A stretch of DNA of 41,188 bases, taken from assembly GCA_964475385.1 (NCBI GenBank), contig CAYYWV010000006.1, forward strand, positions 1 to 41,188, read 5' to 3'. Both the position numbers and the translations under genes were made by a program. The notes under the pieces are model-generated. The model did no database searches, was not told the origin of the DNA, and saw only the letters and a list, made by a program, of their open reading frames with translations. This DNA is from CAYYWV01 sp964475385. GTDB taxonomy: Bacteria; Pseudomonadota; Alphaproteobacteria; JAAXGF01. Shown here piece by piece: positions 1-8,275 of the stretch (its first letter is position 1; each line of letters begins with the position of its first letter).

Positions 1-509
1 AGCGCATCCGCCCGCGCCCGCGCCCTTCGCGCGGCCGCGCCCGCGTCGGTCTCGGGAAAGCCGCTCGAGACGATCCAGGCGCGCTTGGCTTCGAGGTCGA
101 AGGCGCAGACCGCGTCGTAGAACCCGAGCGCAAGGTCGGGAAAGCCGAGCGGATCGCGCGGCGGCGCCGGCAATCGCTCCAGATGATGGCAAAGGTCGTA
201 CGAGAAGAAGCCCGCCGCCCCGCCTTGGAACGGCGGCAGGCCGGGCGCCGTCTCGAGACGGAACCGCGCGAGCGTCTCGGCGAGCACGGCGAAAGGATCG
301 CCGTCGAAGCGCCGTCCGCCGAGGGCGATGCGCCCGTTCTTGCTCGTAAGCGTAAGAAAGGGATCGGCCGCGATGGCCGCGTACCGACCCCGCCCCCCGG
401 CTTCGGCGGCGCTGTCGAGGAAAAGCGCGCAGGCGCGCCCGGCGAGCGGCGCGAAGGCGCGCAAGGGATCGCGAAACGGGATCTCGCAGACGAAAGGAGC
501 GCGAACCAT
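1..509 (-). CDS. pabB: Aminodeoxychorismate synthase component I, N-terminal part (partial)
   Basis: The minus strand is open from an ATG at 509 to the window edge, giving about 169 residues with no stop; the rest lies to the left. The translation opens with residues MVRAPFVCEIPFRDPL and later carries a GGAAGFFSYDLCHHLERLP segment, typical of the N-terminal domain of the PabB/TrpE chorismate-using family. The flanking RYAAIAADP-like stretch also fits PabB. The product would convert chorismate, with ammonia from a PabA glutaminase, to 4-amino-4-deoxychorismate for folate synthesis in the cytoplasm. The catalytic C-terminal chorismate-binding domain is not visible, so PabB versus TrpE or another anthranilate-type enzyme rests on this N-terminal pattern. 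Divergent from a chorismate mutase, which fits a chorismate-metabolism neighbourhood. No clear ribosome binding site precedes the ATG. Confidence 0.82.
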   Translation of the reverse strand, partial: MVRAPFVCEIPFRDPLRAFAPLAGRACALFLDSAAEAGGRGRYAAIAADPFLTLTSKNGRIALGGRRFDGDPFAVLAETLARFRLETAPGLPPFQGGAAGFFSYDLCHHLERLPAPPRDPLGFPDLALGFYDAVCAFDLEAKRAWIVSSGFPETDAGAAARRARARADA

Positions 510-692
510 GGCTATTGGGCAACGGACGAAGGAAGCGCGCCGCAGCAAGCTAGAACATATCCGCAGCGCAGGGAATCGAGTCCGACCAGCCGCGACACGA
601 TCATGACGCTTTGCGTTAAGAGGCGTTCGGGGTAATCACTCACCATGCTGATAGGCGGACGCAGTCAGGATCGAACACGGGTGAAAGACGCC

Positions 693-995
693 ATGCAACA
701 GTGCTCAACGATGGCCGAGGTGCGCCGGAACATCGACCGCATCGACCAGCAGATCATCGCGCTCTTGGCCGAGCGCGGCCACTACGTCGGCCAGGCGGCG
801 CGGATCAAGGCGGCGCGCTCGGACATCGTCGATCGCGCGCGCATCGAAGACGTCGTCGCCAAGGTTCGGGCGTCGGCGGCGAAGGCCGGTCTCGACCCCG
901 ACCTCGCCGAGGCGATCTATCGCCCGATGATGGACGCCTTCATCGCTTTCGAGACCCGAGAGTACGACCGCCTTCACGGCCCGCCCGCCGCCTGA
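693..995 (+). CDS. Chorismate mutase, AroQ/PchB type
   Basis: A 100-residue, all-helical protein. The N-terminal RRNIDRIDQQIIALLAER pattern, the RIKAAR segment (K39) and the later DRARIEDV stretch match the AroQ-class chorismate mutase fold. It is closest in size and layout to single-domain PchB-like proteins, which may be chorismate mutases or isochorismate pyruvate-lyases. The reaction would be chorismate to prephenate. The start is chosen at the ATG at 693 because it gives the usual family length of about 100 residues. An in-frame ATG at 645 would add 16 residues that do not look like part of the domain, and a GTG lies at 681. It stands alone and divergent from pabB. Whether it acts on chorismate or isochorismate cannot be told; no siderophore genes are in view. 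Confidence 0.82.
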   Translation: MQQCSTMAEVRRNIDRIDQQIIALLAERGHYVGQAARIKAARSDIVDRARIEDVVAKVRASAAKAGLDPDLAEAIYRPMMDAFIAFETREYDRLHGPPAA

Positions 996-1037
996 ACCGC
1001 GGGCGGCGGCGCAAGCGATGGCGCGCGGCCGCCGCCG

Positions 1038-2219
1038 TCAGGCGGGGATGACGGGCAACGACGGCGGGGCGCGGCGGGTGAGGTACGCGGCTCCGTGGTC
1101 GCGGATGACGATGTTCTCCTCGTGCACCATGGCGAGGCCCGGCGCAAACGTCATGCCGGGCTCCAGGGTCAGCACCATGCCGGGCTCCAGCACCGTCTGG
1201 TCGTCGGGCGTGATCGAAGGCCATTCGGTGAGCTGCATGCCGAGCCCGTGGCCCAGCCGGCCGACGTCGTTGCCGAGCGCGCCGCCTTTGTCCAGAACGC
1301 TTTGCATCGCGCGATGGATGTCGGCGCAGCGCGCGCCGGGGCGCGCGGCCGCAAACCCGGCCTCGGTCGCCTCATAGACCGTCTCGTAAGCCGCGCGCGC
1401 CGCATCGGACGCATGGCCGAAGGCGTAGTTGCGGTCGAAGTCGCAGTAGTAGCCGTCGAAGACGGCGCCGGTGTCCAGGATCAGAACGTCGCCGGGGCCT
1501 GCGCGCCGCTCGGAAGGCGGCGAGATGATATCGCCATAGCCGCCTTCGCCGGCGCCGCCGACCAGATAGGCGACGTCGTCCGCGCCGCGCTCCAAGCAAG
1601 CGCGCTTGAACAAGCGAAAGATCTCGATCTCGGACAGGCCCGGGCCGAGCAGGTCCGGCAGCGCCTCGAAGACATCCGAGACGAGGCCGCAGATGTGCGC
1701 GATCTTGGCGATCTCGGACTCCGACTTGACCATGCGCAAGCGCCGCACGATGGGGGTTGCATCGACCATGTCGATGCCGGGCAACAGCGCGCGCAAGCGG
1801 AAGTAATCGGCCAAGGGCATCCTGAGATGGGTCTCGGGGCCCTGGGGCAGGCCGACGCGCGCCTGCGCGCCGGCGACCTCGCGCAAGGCGTCGGCGAGCA
1901 GCGAGACGCCTTCGTCCTCCGGGCGCGGCGAGGACCAGGTCCGGATGTCGTCGACCCAGGTCCGCGCCATGCAGACGGCCCCGATGGCCGGGATCACCGC
2001 GATCGGCTTACCGGTCGCAGGCAGGACGAGAAACCAGGGCCGGGTCGGGCTTTGCCAGAACTGGGTGAGATAGCCCGTGAAGTAGCGGACCTCGGGCTCG
2101 GTCGTGAGCAGAAGGGCGGCGAGCCCCGCCTCGGCCATCAGCGCCTGCGCCTTGCGGGTGCGGGCCTCGAACTCGGAAACGGGAAACCCGCGCGCCGGCG
2201 GGGCGTTCGTTTCAGACAT
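1038..2219 (-). CDS. M24 family metallopeptidase (Xaa-Pro peptidase-like)
   Basis: A 393-residue protein with an N-terminal creatinase-like domain (about 15-160) and a C-terminal pita-bread M24 domain (about 165-385). The five metal ligands expected for an active dinuclear enzyme can be placed: D249 and D260 in the LDTGAVFDGYYCDFDR segment, H324 in GHGLGM, E353 in TLEPGM and E367 in VHEENI. Intact ligands argue for hydrolase activity and against the altered-site relatives such as DMSP lyase DddP. Relatives include aminopeptidase P, prolidase, creatinase and ectoine hydrolase; the substrate cannot be chosen from sequence alone and no ectoine or creatine genes flank it. The ATG at 2219 is preferred over upstream in-frame codons because the extension is arginine-rich and does not look coding. 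It is the last gene of a minus-strand run, 133 bases after the lipoprotein gene. Confidence 0.85.
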   Translation of the reverse strand: MSETNAPPARGFPVSEFEARTRKAQALMAEAGLAALLLTTEPEVRYFTGYLTQFWQSPTRPWFLVLPATGKPIAVIPAIGAVCMARTWVDDIRTWSSPRPEDEGVSLLADALREVAGAQARVGLPQGPETHLRMPLADYFRLRALLPGIDMVDATPIVRRLRMVKSESEIAKIAHICGLVSDVFEALPDLLGPGLSEIEIFRLFKRACLERGADDVAYLVGGAGEGGYGDIISPPSERRAGPGDVLILDTGAVFDGYYCDFDRNYAFGHASDAARAAYETVYEATEAGFAAARPGARCADIHRAMQSVLDKGGALGNDVGRLGHGLGMQLTEWPSITPDDQTVLEPGMVLTLEPGMTFAPGLAMVHEENIVIRDHGAAYLTRRAPPSLPVIPA

Positions 2220-2352
2220 GGGCCGCCTCGTCGTTTCCGCCGCGGCCGGCGTCTTCGGCCGCGGCGCGATGGACGGCCGGTCCGACGCTCGGCCCCGACC
2301 GCCTGGTCGATTATACGCCGATTTCCGCGTCGATGAATCGACGAAGGCGCGG

Positions 2353-2790
2353 TTACTCCGACTCTTCCGGGCTCCACGTCTTCTTAGAGCTCGATTCCGC
2401 GACCGCATCGGATTGGGGCTCGATCGGCTGGAACCGGATGTCGCATTTGCGGCGGATGGCGACGGTCTCGATGGCTTGGCGCTCGCCTTTCAGGCGGGCG
2501 TACTCCTGGGCTTCCGGCCCGTCGCCGCCTTCGAGGAAAAACAGCGCCGGCCAAAACAGGACAAGCCCGACGCCCATCTGCATCGCATCGCCATCGGCCG
2601 TTTTCTTGAGGCTCGTATAAAGCTCGCCGACGCGGCGATTGACCCTGTCGGCCTCCATGGCGAGCTGGTCGCAGTCGTAATCCTTATAGATCAGGGTCGA
2701 CACGCTCTGGGCCGGGATCTCGTTGGGCTGGCTGGCGCAGGCGGAAAGGAAGGCCGTGGCGGCGACGACGACTTTCGACTTCAACTTCAT
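2353..2790 (-). CDS. Small predicted lipoprotein
   Basis: A 145-residue protein with a short basic N-terminus, a hydrophobic stretch and a lipobox ending at C18 (FLSAC), so it should be lipidated and held in the cell envelope. The mature part has a YDCDQLAMEADRVNRRVGELY helix. A hydrophobic stretch at about 72-88 (VGLVLFWPALFFLEGG) is followed by a charged helix with ARLKGERQAIETVAIRRKC. This resembles a widespread class of uncharacterised proteobacterial lipoproteins; no function is known. A good ribosome binding site (AGAGGAGAT) precedes the ATG. It lies 56 bases downstream of the 33-residue membrane protein gene, so it may be co-transcribed with it and the PcfJ-like gene. Confidence 0.78.
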   Translation of the reverse strand: MKLKSKVVVAATAFLSACASQPNEIPAQSVSTLIYKDYDCDQLAMEADRVNRRVGELYTSLKKTADGDAMQMGVGLVLFWPALFFLEGGDGPEAQEYARLKGERQAIETVAIRRKCDIRFQPIEPQSDAVAESSSKKTWSPEESE

Positions 2791-2846
2791 AAGACATCTC
2801 CTCTATAGGCGAAGCGAACGCCGCGCGGCGCAAGGGCGCGCGCCGT

Positions 2847-2948
2847 TCAATCGAGAACCCTGAGCAGAACGACGATGCCGGCGAAGCCCAGGACGAGACC
2901 GGCGACGAAGCCGGCGATCGCGAGCAGAATCATTCCCAGCCTCCTCAT
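2847..2948 (-). CDS. 33-residue single-span membrane protein
   Basis: A tiny gene encoding 33 residues: a basic start (MRRLGM), one long hydrophobic helix (about 6-30) with small-residue spacing of the GxxxG kind (AGFVAGLVLGFAG), and a short RVLD tail. Its ATG overlaps the stop of the upstream PcfJ-like gene in an ATGA arrangement at 2945-2948, which supports real translation by coupling. No family is recognised. The close link to the PcfJ-like gene suggests a membrane partner for it, but that is inference. It could also be a chance hydrophobic frame; the clean hydrophobic profile and coupled start argue against that. Confidence 0.55.
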   Translation of the reverse strand: MRRLGMILLAIAGFVAGLVLGFAGIVVLLRVLD

Positions 2949-4216
2949 CGCCGCGCCCTCGCCGCGATGGCGGCCGCCCGGACGTCCTCGAGGATCGCCG
3001 TGCGGGTGGCGCGATCGAGCGCCCTGTTTCCCGGCCCGAGAGCGGTCTCGAACCGCCAGCGGCCGCGGCGGTCGCGCGCGAGCATGACGTTCGCGCGCAC
3101 CCCGCCCGTCCAACGGTAGACATAGGCCCCGCCCGCAAGCACCTTGCCCGCCATCCGATCGAGGCAGTTGTCCATGACCCGCGCCTCGCGCCGAAGCGCC
3201 TGCGCCGAGCGCAGCGGCGCGAGCCGCCCATTGCCGGCGAACGGCGGCTCGGGAAACGGCGCCAGCGCATCGGCGCGCGCGCGCCAGCGCGCGATCCAGC
3301 GCGCAAGACCGGCCTCGTCGCCGACGCGGACGAGCCCCCGTTCGGCCCGCGTCCGCATCTCTCCGGGCAACCGGGCGAGCAGCCCGGCAAGGGCCGCGGC
3401 GAGGGCGGCCGGCTCGGACTGAGCGGCGAGGACGGAGATCAAAGACGCCCGCGCGAGCGCGCCGGGAAGGACGGCGAGAACGTCGAGGTGCGCGGGCGCA
3501 ATGGCCGGAAGATGACTGAGCGCCTGCGCCTTCTCAGGGTCCGCGAACAGCGCGATCAGCGCCTCGTAAGTCTCGCGCGCGCAGGGCCCCTCGGGCAGCC
3601 GGCCGAGCGCGCGAATGCAGGCCGCGCTCACCGGCTTTCCCGACAGGCGCGCGAGCAGGTCGCGACGGCGCTCGCGCATGAGCGCAACGGCAAGGGCGGC
3701 GCGCGCGCTCCGTCCCTTTTCGGCAAGCCCGCTGAGCGCGATGCAGGCGTAAAGATAATGGCCGCGGTGACGGAAAAGCGCGTCCTCGGCGAAGCGCGCG
3801 AAGCCCGGCTCCAACCGGATGAGGTCGAGCACGGCCCACTGATAGCGCCCCATCGGCGCGACGATGCAGCGGATGCGGCTTGGGATCTCGGCGATATAAC
3901 CGGCGAAGGCGGCGTTCGCCCGATAGCGGCTTTCGGCGTCCATCGGGGCCTCTGCGCCGAGCACCGGGTGCACGAACCCGGCGGCGGGCGCCGCGCCGCC
4001 GGCCCCCCGCGCGCCGATCACGGGATGGGCGGGCAGGACCGGTTGGCTACGACCGGTCGCCGCCTCGACTCGCCAACAGCCGAACAGACGGCTCCAGAAA
4101 CCATAGACATAGCGGACAGAGCCGAGATCCTCGATCAAGCCGTCGCGGCTGACCCGATAGCGCGGGCGCAACAAAGGCTCGTCGCGGCGGTCGAAAACGA
4201 AGGCGAGCTGCTCCAT
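2945..4216 (-). CDS. PcfJ-like domain protein
   Basis: A 423-residue cytoplasmic protein, no signal peptide. The C-terminal 90 residues carry the pattern seen in PcfJ-like proteins: SAQALRREARVMDNCLDR with C351, then a glycine-rich turn and AYVYRW, then ANVMLARDRRGRWRFETALG. The middle (about 130-320) is alanine/leucine-rich helical repeat, perhaps a solenoid. PcfJ was named from a conjugative plasmid; chromosomal relatives are uncharacterised. The ATG at 4216 is chosen because the sequence downstream of it reads as a normal protein; a GTG at 4255 would add 13 residues. It is divergent from a WYL-domain regulator across 121 bases and translationally coupled to a 33-residue membrane protein, so regulation by the WYL protein is likely. 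Assignment rests on the C-terminal motif only. Confidence 0.6.
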   Translation of the reverse strand: MEQLAFVFDRRDEPLLRPRYRVSRDGLIEDLGSVRYVYGFWSRLFGCWRVEAATGRSQPVLPAHPVIGARGAGGAAPAAGFVHPVLGAEAPMDAESRYRANAAFAGYIAEIPSRIRCIVAPMGRYQWAVLDLIRLEPGFARFAEDALFRHRGHYLYACIALSGLAEKGRSARAALAVALMRERRRDLLARLSGKPVSAACIRALGRLPEGPCARETYEALIALFADPEKAQALSHLPAIAPAHLDVLAVLPGALARASLISVLAAQSEPAALAAALAGLLARLPGEMRTRAERGLVRVGDEAGLARWIARWRARADALAPFPEPPFAGNGRLAPLRSAQALRREARVMDNCLDRMAGKVLAGGAYVYRWTGGVRANVMLARDRRGRWRFETALGPGNRALDRATRTAILEDVRAAAIAARARR

Positions 4217-4337
4217 GGCGCGAGTGTCGCGCAGATGCGCGTCAGATCCGGTCACCCTTCAGCCGCCTGCCCCCACAACCGCCTGGAAAGCGCGCGAATC
4301 CCCTTGCAAGATAAGGGCGAAGAAGAGGCGAACGGCC

Positions 4338-5324
4338 ATGCGCTACGAGAACGCCGAGAACCTGTTGCAGCTTGCGCTCGAGATGCAGGCCTCGCGCACG
4401 GGGCTTTCGCTCGACGATATCGAACGCCGTTTCCGGGTCAGCCGGCGCACCGCGCAACGGATGCGCGATTCGATTCTGCGCCTGTTTCCCCAGACCGACG
4501 AGCTTCGGGGCGACGACCGCAAGAAGCGCTGGCGCATTCCGGTGGGCGTGATCGACCGGTTGCTCGCGTTTACGGCCGACGAGCTCGCCGACCTCGAGGC
4601 CGCGATCCGGCTTCTGGAACGCGAGAACCTGACCGCCCAGGCCGAATCGCTCAACGGACTCGCACGCAAGCTCACCGTGTTGATGAAGCCCGGCGTCCGG
4701 AGCCGCGTCGCGCCCGATCTTGAAGCGCTGATCGAGGCCGAAGGGCTCGCCATGCGTCCGGGTCCGCGGCCGCGAATCAGCATGGCGGCGACCGAGGCCT
4801 TGCGCGAGGCGATCAAGGCCTGTCGGGTGGTCCGCATCCAGTACACGAGCCGGGGCAGCGGCCAGCGCAGCGCGCAAAGGGTTTGCCCTTACGGGTTCAT
4901 CTACGGCCACCGGCACTACCTGGTCGCCTGGTCCTTGCATCACCGGCCCAACGGCTACCGGCTTTACAGTCTGCCCAACATCGAGGCGGTCGAGATCACG
5001 AGCGAGCCGTTCGCCCGCGCGCCCGATTTCTCGCTCCAAGACTTCGCCGAGCGCGCCTTCGGGGTCTTCCAGGAAGAACCGGTCGACGTGATCTGGCGGT
5101 TCCGGCCCGAGGCGGCGGCGGTCGCCCGCGAGTTCCTGTTCCACCCCCGACAGACGATGGAGACGCAGACCGACGGCTCGTTGGTCGTGCGCTTCCGCTG
5201 CGGCGGCCTGGTCGAGATGGCCTGGCACCTCTACATCTGGGGAGATGCGGTCGAGGTCATCGCGCCCAAGGCGCTGCGCGAGATGACCCTCGGCTACCGC
5301 CGCGCCTGGGGGCTGTTGCCGTGA
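4338..5324 (+). CDS. WYL-domain transcriptional regulator
   Basis: A 328-residue protein with an N-terminal DeoR-like winged helix (about 1-60; LSLDDIERRFRVSRRTAQRMRD contains the recognition helix), a linker helix region, a WYL domain (about 150-225) and a C-terminal WYL-associated domain. The diagnostic triad is not W-Y-L but H193-Y194-L195 within a GHRHYLVAW segment, a common variant. WYL domains are believed to sense nucleic acid or nucleotide ligands and often control phage defence or DNA damage genes. The ATG at 4338 is preferred over an in-frame codon at 4215 because a purine-rich AAGAGG stretch precedes it and the extension crosses the divergent promoter region. It probably controls itself and the divergent PcfJ-like operon. 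Confidence 0.85.
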   Translation: MRYENAENLLQLALEMQASRTGLSLDDIERRFRVSRRTAQRMRDSILRLFPQTDELRGDDRKKRWRIPVGVIDRLLAFTADELADLEAAIRLLERENLTAQAESLNGLARKLTVLMKPGVRSRVAPDLEALIEAEGLAMRPGPRPRISMAATEALREAIKACRVVRIQYTSRGSGQRSAQRVCPYGFIYGHRHYLVAWSLHHRPNGYRLYSLPNIEAVEITSEPFARAPDFSLQDFAERAFGVFQEEPVDVIWRFRPEAAAVAREFLFHPRQTMETQTDGSLVVRFRCGGLVEMAWHLYIWGDAVEVIAPKALREMTLGYRRAWGLLP

Positions 5325-5366
5325 AGAGGAACGAGGCGCGCCGGGCGCGCGCGAAGCCCTGCGGCC

Positions 5367-6164
5367 TCAGTCGCGGGCGCTTGCGCCCGAGCGGTCCATG
5401 AGCCGGTAGGCCAGGAGGACCGGCAGGAAGGTGATCGCGACCACGACGAGAACGACGACGTTGACCTCGGGCAGCTTCTGCCCCAGCCGGATCGCGCCGA
5501 AGATCCACAAAGGCAAGGTGTTCTGCGCCCCGGCCGTGAACGTCGTCACGATGACCTCGTCGAACGACAGCGCGAACGCGAGCAGGCCGCCCGCCACCAG
5601 GGCGGTCGAGATCATCGGCAGCGTGACCCGCCGGAACGTGCGCCAACCGTCGGCGCCGAGGTCCATCGACGCCTCTTCGTAAGACGCGGGAAGGCGCCTC
5701 AGCCGCGCGATCACGTTGTTGTAGACGATCACGATGCAGAAGGTCGCGTGCCCGATCACAATGGTCCAGAACGACAGCCGGATGTCCCAGAACACGAAGA
5801 ACGAAGAGAGCGCCATGCCGGTGATGATGCCGGGAAGCGCGATCGGAAGCGCCACCATGAACGAGACCGCCTCGCGCCCGAAGAACCGGAAGCGATGCAC
5901 GGCGAAGGCGGCTGCGGCGCCGAGCACCACCGCGATCGCGATCGCCATCAGCCCCGCCTTGATCGAAAGGACGAGGGCGTCGCGGATCTCGTCGTTGCCC
6001 CAGGCCGAGACGAACCACTTGAAGGAGAAGCCTTGGATCGGCCAGCTCTGAATGTTCGACGGGTTGAACGCGTAGACGACGATGATCCCGATCGGCACGA
6101 ACAGGAACAAAAGGACGAAAACCACCCAAAGACCCAGGATGATGCGGGCGCTTCTGGTTTCCAT
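5367..6164 (-). CDS. ydcV: Putrescine-type ABC transporter permease (PotC/YdcV-like)
   Basis: A 265-residue inner-membrane permease with six predicted helices and the EAA cytoplasmic loop (YEEASMDLGADGWRTFRRVTLP, about 165-186). This loop docks on the ATPase. The N-terminal PSNIQSW and the ALSFDEVIVTTF segment are typical of the PotC/YdcV group in spermidine/putrescine importers. Last gene of the patD-ydcT-ydcS-ydcU-ydcV run, with 8 bases between it and the ydcU stop, so it is surely co-transcribed. The 3' end holds a 7-base-pair inverted repeat at 5374-5389 inside the coding tail, and the gene is convergent with the WYL regulator 42 bases away. Confidence 0.9.
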   Translation of the reverse strand: METRSARIILGLWVVFVLLFLFVPIGIIVVYAFNPSNIQSWPIQGFSFKWFVSAWGNDEIRDALVLSIKAGLMAIAIAVVLGAAAAFAVHRFRFFGREAVSFMVALPIALPGIITGMALSSFFVFWDIRLSFWTIVIGHATFCIVIVYNNVIARLRRLPASYEEASMDLGADGWRTFRRVTLPMISTALVAGGLLAFALSFDEVIVTTFTAGAQNTLPLWIFGAIRLGQKLPEVNVVVLVVVAITFLPVLLAYRLMDRSGASARD

Positions 6165-6172
6165 GGCGGTCC

Positions 6173-7096
6173 TCACATGACCTCGAAAGCGCCGGTCCGG
6201 CGGGCGAACGCGAGGTAAAGCGCCATCACCACGAGCGGCACCGTGGCGAAGGCGGCGGCGAAGGGAATGTTGTTGGCGATGCCGACGTTCGCGTAGACCA
6301 CGTTGCCGATGAAGTCGGAGCCCGGGCCGCCGACGAGAAGCGGCGTGATGTAGTCGCCGAGCGTCAGCGAAAAAGTGAAGATCGAGCCCGCGACGACGCC
6401 CGGAAGCGCCATCGGCAAAACCACCTTGCCGAAGGTCCGCCACGCCCTTGCGCCGAGGTCTTGGGAGGCCTCGTAGAGCGAGGGCGGAACCCGCTCCAGC
6501 GCCGCGTAGATCGGCATGATCATGAACGGCAGCCAGATGTAGCTGAACACGATCCACATCGCCCAGTTGGTGTAACCGATGCTGAGCGCCGGCAGGCCGA
6601 GCTTGGCGAGCGCCCAGTTGAGCGCGCCGCCGTGGGCGAGGATCAGCCGCCACGCATAGACCCGGACGAGATAGCTCGACCACAACGGCAACAGAACGGC
6701 CGTGAACAGGGCGACGCGCAGCCGCGGCCCCGCCAGCCGAACCATGAAATAGGCGAACGGAAAGGCGAGCAGAATGTCGGTGACCGTCACCGCGATCGCC
6801 ATCCCGATCGTCCTCAGCGCGATCCAGCGGTAGGTCGCGCTCTCGATCAACAATCGAAAGTTGTCGAGGGTCCAGGTGCGTTCGACCTCGCCGGTGAACT
6901 CGTTGACGGTCCAGAACGCGGAGATGAACAGCGCCGCGAGCGCGGCGAGATAGATCAGGACGAACCAGGCGAGCGGCGGCGCGAGCAGAACGCCCGCGCC
7001 GAGAGCGCGCCTGCGCCAGAACAGCGCCGACAGCCGGCGGGCGAGGCCCGAAGGCCCGCCCGCCGCCGCCGCGCGCGTGGCGGCGCTCGGTGTCAC
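6173..7096 (-). CDS. ydcU: Putrescine-type ABC transporter permease (PotB/YdcU-like)
   Basis: A 307-residue permease with an N-terminal cytoplasmic tail of about 35 residues, a first membrane helix (GVLLAPPLAWFVLIYLAAL) and five further helices. The EAA loop reads YEASQDLGARAWRTFGKVVLP. The SFTLTLGDYITPLLVGG-type segment (here SLTLGDYITP) is characteristic of PotB-like subunits. The start is a GTG at 7096 that overlaps the ydcS stop as GTGA at 7093-7096; this four-base overlap decides the start because the open frame continues upstream in a shadow of ydcS. It should pair with YdcV as the heterodimeric channel. Confidence 0.9.
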   Translation of the reverse strand: MTPSAATRAAAAGGPSGLARRLSALFWRRRALGAGVLLAPPLAWFVLIYLAALAALFISAFWTVNEFTGEVERTWTLDNFRLLIESATYRWIALRTIGMAIAVTVTDILLAFPFAYFMVRLAGPRLRVALFTAVLLPLWSSYLVRVYAWRLILAHGGALNWALAKLGLPALSIGYTNWAMWIVFSYIWLPFMIMPIYAALERVPPSLYEASQDLGARAWRTFGKVVLPMALPGVVAGSIFTFSLTLGDYITPLLVGGPGSDFIGNVVYANVGIANNIPFAAAFATVPLVVMALYLAFARRTGAFEVM

Positions 7097-8250
7097 CCTT
7101 TTATTTCCTGCCACTTCCGTTGCCAGGTCGTGTAGCTCGCGCAGTTCTTCTTGCCGTTGCCGCAGGCCCTTTGGGGCGTCTTCCAGAACTTGATCTTCTT
7201 CAAGTACGTCGCGGCCTCGTTGAGGTGGTACTTCGCGCAAGCGCCGGGCTCGAGCTCGTCCATCACCGCGCAGGCCTTGAGGTTGGCCGGGGTCTCGCCG
7301 AAGTAGATCGCCTGCTGGGCCTGGACCTTGGGCGTCGAGACATAGGCCATCCACTTATAAGCGCAGTTCACATGGGTCGACTTCGCGGACAGCATCCAGC
7401 TATCGGCCCAGCCGGTCGCCCCTTCGACGGGAATCGTATCGGCGACCGGCACGCCGTCGGCCTTGAGCGTGATGGTCTGATAGGGCCACGCCGCCCCGAT
7501 GACCACGTCGCCGTTCTTGAACAGCTCGATCTCGTCGGAGGCGAGCACCCAGTACTTCTTGATGAGAAGGCGCTGCTTCTTGAGAAGATCGACCACCGCG
7601 TCGAGCTGCGTCTCGGTCAGCTCGTAAGGATCGGTGATCCCGAGCTCGGGCCGGGTGGCCGAAAGATAGAGCGCCGCATCGGCGATCTGAATCGGGTTGT
7701 CGGGAACGGTGATCTTGCCCTTGTAGCGCGGGTCGTAAAGCGCCGCCCAGCTCGTCGGCGCGTCCTTGATCTTCTCGGTGTTCCACAACAGCACGTTCGG
7801 CCCCCACTCGTAGGAAAGGCCGTAGTGCAGGCCGTTCACCGTGTTGTGCGGCGGCGACTTGAGCTCTTCCACGAAGTTCTTGAAGTCGGGAATCAGGCTC
7901 ACGTCGATCGGCTGCACATTGCCGCCGTAGATCAGGCGCAACGAGGCGTCGCCCGAGGCCGACACGAGATCGTACGCCGTGCCGCCGCCTTGCCGCATCA
8001 GCGCGACCATCTCGTCCGACGAACCCGCGTACTTGCGGTTGACCTTGCATCCGGTCTGCTCCTCGAACGGCTTCACCCATTCGTCCTGGGCGTAGCCTTC
8101 CCAAGCGACGATGTTGAGCTCGCCTTCCCCCTTCCCGATCGTCTTGGGGTAGTTCGGGCCGACCAACTCGGCGAACGCGGAGCCAGCGACCATCGCCACA
8201 GCGGCGACGAGGCCGGTGGCGGCCGCGGATTTCACAAGCCTCCGTACCAT
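7093..8250 (-). CDS. ydcS: Periplasmic putrescine-type binding protein (YdcS-like)
   Basis: A 385-residue secreted binding protein. The signal peptide is about 1-27 (basic MVRRLVK, hydrophobic core, cleavage after AFA). The mature sequence follows E. coli YdcS closely in order: GEGELNIVAWEGY, FEEQTGCKVN, SSDEMVALM, YDLVSASGDASLRLI, then YEWGPNVLLWNT, IADAALY, and GATGWADSWMLS. That family binds putrescine or related polyamines for an ABC importer; E. coli YdcS has also been linked to polyhydroxybutyrate synthesis. The ATG at 8250 is chosen because GGGAGAGG lies just upstream and it gives a clean signal peptide; an in-frame ATG at 8283 would spoil it. Four cysteines near the C-terminus (in CGNGKKNCAS and nearby) could form disulfides. 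Confidence 0.9.
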   Translation of the reverse strand: MVRRLVKSAAATGLVAAVAMVAGSAFAELVGPNYPKTIGKGEGELNIVAWEGYAQDEWVKPFEEQTGCKVNRKYAGSSDEMVALMRQGGGTAYDLVSASGDASLRLIYGGNVQPIDVSLIPDFKNFVEELKSPPHNTVNGLHYGLSYEWGPNVLLWNTEKIKDAPTSWAALYDPRYKGKITVPDNPIQIADAALYLSATRPELGITDPYELTETQLDAVVDLLKKQRLLIKKYWVLASDEIELFKNGDVVIGAAWPYQTITLKADGVPVADTIPVEGATGWADSWMLSAKSTHVNCAYKWMAYVSTPKVQAQQAIYFGETPANLKACAVMDELEPGACAKYHLNEAATYLKKIKFWKTPQRACGNGKKNCASYTTWQRKWQEIKG

Positions 8251-8275
8251 TTTGAGCCTCTCCCTTTTCAGTCTT

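Noticed and set aside
1095..2336. A 413-codon plus-strand frame
   Set aside because: Antisense to the M24 peptidase gene; no domain signal.
5374..5389. Perfect inverted repeat as a terminator of ydcV
   Set aside because: It lies within the last codons of ydcV with a two-base loop and no T-run, so it is not a convincing terminator.
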